Of a stretch of DNA of 64,000 nt, positions 58,205 through 64,000 are shown piece after piece; within the stretch, counting starts at the first letter, position 1; each line of letters opens with the position of its first letter. The notes under the pieces were generated by a model, which was not told the DNA's origin, made no database searches, and was given only the letters and a program-made list of their open reading frames with translations. Source of the DNA: an uncultured SAR324 cluster bacterium (GTDB lineage: Bacteria > SAR324 > NAC60-12); the NCBI GenBank assembly GCA_905182865.1, contig CAJJCY010000001.1, positions 186,001-250,000 on the forward strand. Direction: 5' to 3'. Made by a program: the position numbers and the translations under genes.

Positions 58205-59395
58205 TTGAAACTATCTTCAAGAAAACATAAATATTTACTTTTTACGCCTGGCCCTGTGAATGTCACGGAAAACGTACGATCAGCAATTGGAAAAGAAGTA
58301 ATTTGTCACAGGGAATCTGATTTTGATGATTTACTGTTGAGTGTCGAAAATAAAGTGCTGAAGTTGTTCGAAATCAAGAATGTTAACAATTACCGTGCAG
58401 TTTTTATTACCGGATCAGGCACCGCTGCGAATGAAGCTGTTCTCTCTTCCGTGGTTGGCAATAAAAATATACTTGTTCTATCTAATGGTGAATTCGGTGA
58501 ACGTCTTCACGCCATCTCCCAAATTCACAACGCTAACACATATCTCCTGGAGTTTCCTTGGGGAAAGAGCTTGAATTTAGAAGTAATTGATGCCTTCGTT
58601 AAGAGGAATCAAATTGACGTCATAGCCATGGTTCACCATGAAACAAGCTCGGGTATGTTAAACCCCTTGGGTGGCATTGGAGCATTATCAAAGGCCAACG
58701 GTTCGGTTTTGTTTGTAGATTGTGTCAGCAGTGCCGGCGCTGAGACTATCGATATGGAGAAAGACAACATTGCATTTTGTTCGAGTTCAAGCTCCAAAGC
58801 CATCGGTTCATACGCAGGACTATCATTCGTTATTGGTGAAACTGTAGAATTTGAAAAGCTTAAGAATTTACCCGTTAAAACATCTTATCTAAATTTATAC
58901 AAATTTTACCAATTTTCTAAAAATAAATTGCAAACACCAAATACACCAGCGATTCCTTTGTTTTTTGCTTTAGAGCAGGCATTGGCAAATATCTTACTAG
59001 AGGGTGTGGCCAACCGCCACGCCAAGATAAGGCGTAAAGCAAAATTACTTAGGCAGGGTATGTTGAAACTAGGTCTCAATTTTCTACTAGACCAAAAAGA
59101 AATGTCATCGGTGTTAACAAACGTTTTTATCCCAATCAACATTAATTTCAAAAATTTTCGCCAAAAATTACGAGAGGAAATGATCATTATTTACGACGGT
59201 AAAGGATGTTTCAAAGGCAGATTTTTTCAAGTTGGAAATATTGGTGAATTGTCCAACGCAGACATACGATTTTTCCTATCTGTACAGAAAGAGGCCTTAT
59301 TGAACTATGAGCGTCACCAACCCGTGCAGGCAATTTCTATTATTGATCAAATCCCACTTCTACCATTGTACAAAAATGACGTGGCTTTTGTATAA
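58205..59395 (+). CDS. phnW: 2-aminoethylphosphonate aminotransferase-like class V transaminase
   Basis: The 396-residue protein starts at TTG (no ATG in frame). PhnW-type motifs are LLFTPGPVNVTENVRSAI, CHRESDFDDLL, FITGSGTAANEAVLSSV, VHHETSSGMLNP, LFVDCVSSAGAE and the PLP Lys in SSSSSKAIGSYAG. PhnW interconverts phosphonoacetaldehyde and 2-aminoethylphosphonate. Next to a CDP-alcohol phosphatidyltransferase and a nucleotidyltransferase remnant, it more likely works in the biosynthetic direction, making the 2-AEP head group of a phosphonolipid. PepM and phosphonopyruvate decarboxylase are not in the window. Confidence 0.8.
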   Translation: MKLSSRKHKYLLFTPGPVNVTENVRSAIGKEVICHRESDFDDLLLSVENKVLKLFEIKNVNNYRAVFITGSGTAANEAVLSSVVGNKNILVLSNGEFGERLHAISQIHNANTYLLEFPWGKSLNLEVIDAFVKRNQIDVIAMVHHETSSGMLNPLGGIGALSKANGSVLFVDCVSSAGAETIDMEKDNIAFCSSSSSKAIGSYAGLSFVIGETVEFEKLKNLPVKTSYLNLYKFYQFSKNKLQTPNTPAIPLFFALEQALANILLEGVANRHAKIRRKAKLLRQGMLKLGLNFLLDQKEMSSVLTNVFIPININFKNFRQKLREEMIIIYDGKGCFKGRFFQVGNIGELSNADIRFFLSVQKEALLNYERHQPVQAISIIDQIPLLPLYKNDVAFV

Positions 59396-59406
59396 GAAAA
59401 CATTCT

Positions 59407-60184
59407 ATGAGCGGAAATTTTTTACGGTTGTGGGAAACGAAAAATAAAGATGACGAATGGTGGTCTTCGTTTGTGACGGCACCACTGGGTTTATTGATCA
59501 ATTACGTAATCATAGATATCAAATGGATAACTCCTAATATAATAACAGCGGTTTCATTTGTAACGGCGCTGTTATCTGCATTGTTTGTTATCGAAGGCGG
59601 TAGCTTTAATTTTTTTATTGCGGCTATTTTGATTCAGTTAAGTCATGTGTTTGACTGTATGGACGGGCAAATGGCCCGATACAGGAAAACGACAACTGCA
59701 TCCGGCAGTTATTTTGATCGAGTATCAGATCAACTGCAGGTCACAATCTGGTTTGCTTCTGTCGCTTACGCAGATTTTTTACAATCAGGCAACATCTTGC
59801 CGATAATTCTCGCTTTCATCGGTGTCGCTTTATACTCCTTGCGCGGATATGTGAAATACGTCGCGATCCATGTCAAGATGACTCAAAATTCGCAGTACCT
59901 TCAAGATATGGAACATCTTGTTCAGACCAATAAAAAGCCGATTAGTGGCAGGTTTTGGCTTTGGGTTCCTAGCAAATCTCAAATGGTTTATAGTCGAGCA
60001 ACGCAAGATACTACTATTCAATGAAGGTGTTTTAATTTTCATGTTGTCGCTATCGCTAGTACTTAACGAATTAACTCTGATGCTCTGGGTGTTCTTTGTC
60101 AGTCAATTATTCTGGGGATTATATCGGAGCTGGGAACAAGGACGGAAAATTGATCTTAACCACCACTCAACAATCGAGAAGTGA
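59407..60184 (+). CDS. CDP-alcohol phosphatidyltransferase, frameshifted
   Basis: The first frame contains the complete signature FDCMDGQMARYRKTTTASGSYFDRVSD (D..DG..AR........G...D...D), the metal and CDP-alcohol site, with several membrane helices. At the T4 run 59953-59956 the sequence changes frame; removing one T gives SGRFGFGFLANLKWFIVEQR and a continuous protein of about 258 residues ending at 60184. It follows the PhnW-like gene by 11 bp. The family transfers an alcohol-phosphate (or phosphonate) head group from a CDP-activated donor to a lipid. Confidence 0.82.
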
Positions 60185-60322
60185 TCAAAAATACTAAAAC
60201 AAACACCTAATATCAAAGCAATAATTTTAGCTGCTGGTGTGTGTTCCAGAATAAAACCCAAGACCGATAACTGCCCTAAAAGCCTGTTTAAAATTAATGG
60301 CGTGCCTATTCTTGCAGTGTAA
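60185..60322 (+). pseudogene. N-terminal remnant of a sugar-phosphate/CTP:AEP-type nucleotidyltransferase
   Basis: Directly after the phosphatidyltransferase stop, the frame reads TPNIKAIILAAGVCSRIKPK and then CPKSLFKINGVPILAV before TAA 60320. This is the nucleotide-binding start of NTP_transferase enzymes (AAG.GSRL.P.T...PK.LL...G.P). There is no start codon in frame and the rest of the gene is missing. In phosphonolipid loci such an enzyme (PntC-like) activates 2-AEP as CDP-AEP. Confidence 0.65.
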
Positions 60323-60439
60323 AGCTATGTATTTGTTATTTATAATTATTCACAGCTAGTAGCATGTTGCTCTTTGCTCTCCTTTTACACTTAACAATGA
60401 TTGGTATAAGTCTCTTAGGTTTTTAATTGGTTGGTTTAG

Positions 60440-60553
60440 GTGAAACCAATATATAACATCAATGAAGAGATTGCCCGTTATGGGCCATTTGTCATGATCA
60501 CGCGTGAAGAGAGTTTCGAGGCTTTTCAGGATTATTAGCAAGGCAAAATGTGA
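60440..60553 (+). pseudogene. Pirin-family C-terminal remnant with in-frame TAG
   Basis: The frame reads VKPIYNINEEIARYGPFVMI, then TREESFEAFQDY, TAG, and QGKM before TGA. The block EPIARYGPFVMNT.EEI..A..DYQ.G is the hallmark end of pirin proteins. No pirin core precedes it. Confidence 0.65.
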
Positions 60554-60720
60554 TTGATAAGCTGATTTAAATTGGAAATGATCTAGAAGGCTTATAATAT
60601 CTGGAGATTTTGTACTTTATTATTATGGTAATGTCCAAATTATAAATCTTATTAACGTTAGTCAGAAGCTTAAGTTAAAGCTTTGACAAAATTCTGAATT
60701 TGGCTAACTGCAAGAAGAAA

Positions 60721-61262
60721 ATGTTGGAAAAAGAAGTTATTTTAAATTTCTGGTTTACGGAGTGTACACCGGAACAATGGTTTAAAAAAGATTCTGAGTT
60801 CGATAAGATGCTGGAAGCACGTTTGCCGGCACTGTAGAACGAGCTCTTGCTGGAAAACTTGACAGCTGGGCTGATTCAGATTCAGGCTGTCTTGCACTGA
60901 TTCTGTTGCTTGACCAGTTTACCCGTAACATTTTTCGAGCCACTCCACGCGCTTTCTCAGGAGATGAGAAGTCTTTGGAGCTAAGCTTTTTATGTGAAGA
61001 AAATGGTTACCTTGCTAATGCAGATATCCACTGGTGCCATTTCATGCTGATGCCGAGGATGCATAGCGAAGATATTGCTGTTCAGGATGTCTCTTTGCCG
61101 CTATTCAAGAAACTTAATGTACAGAATGTATATGATTATGCAGTAAGACATCGAGATACGGTGGCACGGTTTGGGCGCTTTCCGCACCGAAATTCAATTC
61201 TTGGACGTTCGTCAACAAATGAGGAATTAGAGTTTCTGACGCAAGCAGATTCCTCATTCTAA
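60721..61262 (+). CDS. DUF924-family protein, frameshifted
   Basis: Frame 1 from ATG 60721 gives LNFWFTECTPEQWFKKDSEFD. After the T3 run at 60822-60824 the frame changes (adding one T restores it) to FAGTVERALAGKLDSWADSD, LALILLLDQFTRNIFRATPRAF and finally RFGRFPHRNSILGRSSTNEELEFL. These are the DUF924 core motifs. The joined product of about 181 residues is of normal family length. Function unknown. Confidence 0.82.
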
Positions 61263-61441
61263 GCGATACAATAAAATGGATTATGGAATAATGTGGAACA
61301 GAATGGAAGAACAGTATGGCAGAAGGTGAATCATTCTACAGCACTAGTATTTGCAATCCTTTGTGTGTGTTTGCGCACTAGGTGTGCGAAGCGAAAAATG
61401 TATCAATCTTGTACGAATAGCTTACAAAATCAGGCCTACAT

Positions 61442-62002
61442 CTAGTGAACAGGCTTTTTCCCATCCCCGATGGATTCTAACTCTACTCCCAATCCATCAG
61501 CAAGACGGTTGACGTAGGCATAATAACCTGCAACCTGGACAATGTCGAGGATGCCTACATCACTGAACCCTGCATCCCTCAGTGTTTGTACGTCAGCCTC
61601 AACCATGCTACTCGGTTCTTTTGTGAGTTTTACAACATAGTCCAGCATCGTACTGTCCTGTTTGGGTATGTCTGCTTTTTTGTAATCCTTGATGATTTGC
61701 TCAACGAGATCACTATCCCGTGTGATTTTGCGAAGTCCCGCTCCGTGATGAACAATTCAGTAATGGCACTGGTTTACGGTGGAGACTACAACGGCTATCA
61801 TTTCACGCTGTTTACCAGTTAAATCCCTGGTGCCCTTCATCGCTGAACGGTACAGCTCATAATGCCCCTTGAGTGTGGGTAAGTCTATACTGTGGATACG
61901 CAATATATTATCCACTCCTCCCCATGGTTCACGCAATTTGTCGTACCAATCTTTGAGTTCTCTTTCAGCTTTGTCTTCTGGAATCATTGGAATCCATGCC
62001 AT
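61442..62002 (-). CDS. AhpD-like (carboxymuconolactone decarboxylase-fold) protein with in-frame TGA at the CxxC motif: candidate selenoprotein
   Basis: From ATG 62002 the frame reads MAWIPMIPEDKAERELKDWY and GKQREMIAVVVSTVNQCHY, then TGA (61759-61757), then IVHHGAGLRKITRD to the normal C-terminal MLDYVVKLTKEP...GFSDVGILDIVQVAGYY. Homologs have C-x-x-C-x-x-H-H here, so TGA replaces exactly the second Cys, the peroxidatic one in AhpD. The frame is intact on both sides for 186 codons. Recoding as selenocysteine is the simplest reading; a Cys-to-stop mutation is the alternative. The family includes peroxidase-related disulfide reductants. Confidence 0.8.
61730..61741 (-). promoter_or_regulatory. 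Possible bacterial SECIS hairpin after the TGA
   Basis: Starting 15 nt after the TGA, the minus strand reads GCGGGACTTCGC, which can form a 4-bp stem (GCGG/TCGC, one G-T pair) with loop GACT beginning with G. The loop begins about 20 nt after the TGA, within the range known for bacterial SECIS elements. The stem is short, so support is moderate. Confidence 0.35.
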
Positions 62003-62263
62003 TTTTTCACCTTCAATAGAAAGAAAGCCATTATGCATCCAGAAATTTGCAAGCGGGAGCCCGAGGAGAGAGGCGTCAAGGAAAATGAAACAATAACCAA
62101 AAACATGGTACATAAGGATACGGATACTCTTTTTTAGTCCATAAGTATTTTCCTATCCATCTTCCAGAATGTCTGATTAAAGGAAGTAAATATTTATAAC
62201 TCTGAACAGCACCAGTGATTTCCTTTTACTGATTCTTCAAATAAGTCAACACTAAGGTCATAA

Positions 62264-64000
62264 TCAGAAAAGCCCGGACAAACTATTCAGGTACTCTGGA
62301 TAATCTGCATCGAAGCAGAAGTGCATAGTCTGGAAACCTTCACGAAAGCGGGCAACTTCGTCCCCGACATTCCTTCCATGGACTGCCTCGTTGAAAATCG
62401 CAGCGAACTCCACGAAATCATCCTCCTTCATTCCGAAACGTGTCATTTCTGCGACACCCATGCGCAGCCCCGAACTGGATGTGAAGCTCTCATCTGATGG
62501 AATAGCCTGAAAATTAACGATAATGTTGCTCTCCTCCAATTCCTGGGCCACCGCACAGCCTTGTGCATACCCTACAACCACCACGACCTGATGGGTTTCG
62601 GTGTAACCAACTTCCGGATCGCCCTGTACCTCAAGACCTTCATCCGCCAAAGCTTTAGCAAAGGCCTTGGCATTAGCAACAACCTGTGGTTGGTAGGTAT
62701 CCTTGAAGGCATTCATTTCAAGTGTAGCCATCAGCAGTCCCAGAAGGGTTCCCAGGTGATGGTTACTGACTGCTCCAGGAAACGCACGCCGCTCTATCGC
62801 TTTCCACAACTCAAACTCCGGTGCACCCTCTTCATAGGCAGCCCCAATTACACCTCGCTGCGAACCGTAAAAAGTCTTGTGCGTGGAACCCGTGATGATG
62901 TCCGCACCTTCTGCAAATGGATTTTGGAAATGCGGTCCGATCAAGCCCAGCACATGTGCCATGTCGTACATGATAACCGGCCTGGTAGACTTTGTGTCCA
63001 GCATTTTACGAATGGCCGCAACCGGTTCCGGATGCAGAATCATGCTCTTGCCGAGTATGATCAGTCCAGGATCAAAGCGGTCCAGCAGGTTCGCGGTTTC
63101 TTTCAGGTCGATACGGTACGGATTGTCCTCCAATACCGGGAAATTTAGTATGGAGTATTTTTCTGTGACTGGATCCTTTGCAACATAATCCCGTAGTGCC
63201 CCCATCGGCTGTGAACTGAGGTGACCTCCCTTACCGATGTGGTTGTTCATCACCAGAGGAATGCGGCGAGGTTCTCTTCGGCGGTCCGTGCGGTTAAGAA
63301 AATCAACGAGTGCACTGAAAACAGTCATGTTTGCCATCTGTCCGCTGATGAGCCTCGTCTCCACTAGAGGGAAGCCCAGAAAGCTCTGCATTTCTTCAAC
63401 CAGCCGATCTTCTGCCCAGGCGATGAACTCCGTTCCCTGATAGTAAAAGACTTCCTGTTCAAAGGCCGCAAGCAGTTCCTTGTGTTCAGCATAACGTCCA
63501 CAGGGATCGGTGATCTGTAGCAGTCTAACCAGCGAAGACTGTGTCATCTCAGACGGAATCAGGTTGACGCAACGGCGCTGACGCCACTCATGATTGTCTA
63601 AACTTTTTTTCAGCAGCAGTACCGTTTTCTCTCTGATAGCGGCCGAAGTAGTTACTGCTGAATCCGTTTTTCGGTCTATTGGAATTGCTCGAAAATACGG
63701 AGGAGCCTCGGAGCGTCCGTGCCATGGGACCAGTTGTGCACTCAGCCTTCGTCCGCGGACCTCAACCTCCAGTTCCTGTTCCACAGGCACAGTGGCATCG
63801 ACGTATACCAAAGCGAGTGCCCTCCGTTCCTGTTCATCTGTAATTTGCATTGTTGCACTCTCGCCCTCAAACTTCCAGTAAGGTACCATGGTTCCGCTGG
63901 AAATCACTCCAACTTTTTGATCATCCAGGAATACTGAATCACCACCACGCGTAATTCCCTTATCACTCAGGGCAAGCGGCAGAAAGCGGCGCTGAAGTAC
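62264..64000 (-). CDS. Aminomethyltransferase C-terminal domain fused to divergent serine hydroxymethyltransferase; N-terminus beyond window
   Basis: The frame is open to the window edge (about 578 residues visible). The first 110 residues are a GcvT C-terminal barrel (LSDKGITRGG, FLDDQKVGVISSGT, ALALVYVDAT, GRRLSAQLVP). The rest, about 450 residues, is SHMT-like: NLIPSEMTQSSLVRLL, RLISGQMANMTVFSAL, DMAHVLGLIG and the PLP-lysine motif GSTHKTFYGSQRG. SHMT and T-protein share 5,10-methylene-tetrahydrofolate, so fusion could channel it during glycine or methylated-glycine breakdown. SHMT motifs differ from canonical GlyA, so substrate is open. G+C is higher than in the preceding 9 kb. Confidence 0.85.
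   Translation of the reverse strand, partial: VLQRRFLPLALSDKGITRGGDSVFLDDQKVGVISSGTMVPYWKFEGESATMQITDEQERRALALVYVDATVPVEQELEVEVRGRRLSAQLVPWHGRSEAPPYFRAIPIDRKTDSAVTTSAAIREKTVLLLKKSLDNHEWRQRRCVNLIPSEMTQSSLVRLLQITDPCGRYAEHKELLAAFEQEVFYYQGTEFIAWAEDRLVEEMQSFLGFPLVETRLISGQMANMTVFSALVDFLNRTDRRREPRRIPLVMNNHIGKGGHLSSQPMGALRDYVAKDPVTEKYSILNFPVLEDNPYRIDLKETANLLDRFDPGLIILGKSMILHPEPVAAIRKMLDTKSTRPVIMYDMAHVLGLIGPHFQNPFAEGADIITGSTHKTFYGSQRGVIGAAYEEGAPEFELWKAIERRAFPGAVSNHHLGTLLGLLMATLEMNAFKDTYQPQVVANAKAFAKALADEGLEVQGDPEVGYTETHQVVVVVGYAQGCAVAQELEESNIIVNFQAIPSDESFTSSSGLRMGVAEMTRFGMKEDDFVEFAAIFNEAVHGRNVGDEVARFREGFQTMHFCFDADYPEYLNSLSGLF

Overview
The window looks like a chromosomal segment of a Gram-negative, free-living, probably marine bacterium. 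It has lipoproteins, an outer-membrane barrel, a type IV pilus/type II secretion-like block, ExbB/ExbD-like and TonB-like genes and a RecB-type nuclease-helicase. Most of it is moderately AT-rich; 1547-5846 and 62264-64000 are visibly richer in G+C, and 53-62 kb is AT-rich and full of damaged genes. A deltaproteobacterium or SAR324-like lineage would fit the candidate selenoprotein and the fused TrpEG, but that assignment is inference only.

Layout. 1-5.8 kb: a carbamoylase-type amidase cut by the window edge, the 3' half of a tRNA-Arg, a large FAD/Fe-S 2-hydroxyacid dehydrogenase, a remnant of an amino-acid ABC ATPase, and a serine-glyoxylate-type aminotransferase. 6-15.5 kb (minus strand): an acetylpolyamine-type deacetylase, then an envelope operon of two large TPR proteins, a carboxypeptidase-regulatory-like exported protein, PilO-like and PilP-like proteins, and a GspE/PilB ATPase. 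15.5-20.8 kb: yggU, the tryptophan genes trpF and trpE(G) with a PLP dehydratase, a lipoprotein and a coiled-coil zinc-ribbon protein. 21-25.5 kb: an ExbB-like channel with a zinc ribbon, an ExbD-like partner lacking the usual Asp, and TPR protein(s) split by an in-frame TGA. 25.6-36.9 kb: rlmN, an eroded NrtS/TVP38/flavoprotein/DUF547 set, aldose epimerase, the ynjBCD transporter, a broken TonB-like gene and a frameshifted tyrosine recombinase. 36.9-53 kb: fumC, an SDR, a nitronate monooxygenase remnant, msrAB, hutF, a Kef-type antiporter, a urocanase remnant, recB, a histidine kinase, a thiolase and tRNA-His/tRNA-Arg.

53-62.3 kb is accessory DNA directly after the tRNAs. It holds denD, a MORN-repeat protein, an outer-membrane barrel and a lipoprotein, where two genes share a duplicated promoter. 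It also holds a partly decayed phosphonolipid-type cassette (PhnW-like transaminase, CDP-alcohol phosphatidyltransferase, nucleotidyltransferase remnant), pirin and DUF924 remnants, and an AhpD-like gene with TGA exactly at the peroxidatic cysteine of its CxxC motif, the best selenoprotein candidate here. The window ends inside a fusion of an aminomethyltransferase C-terminal domain with a divergent serine hydroxymethyltransferase.

Two kinds of damage should be kept apart. Single-base frameshifts, many of them at short homopolymer runs (7780, 26972, 36061, 59953, 60822), may be sequencing errors. The large central deletions (27953-28498, 40483-40933) and multi-stop remnants look like genuine gene decay.
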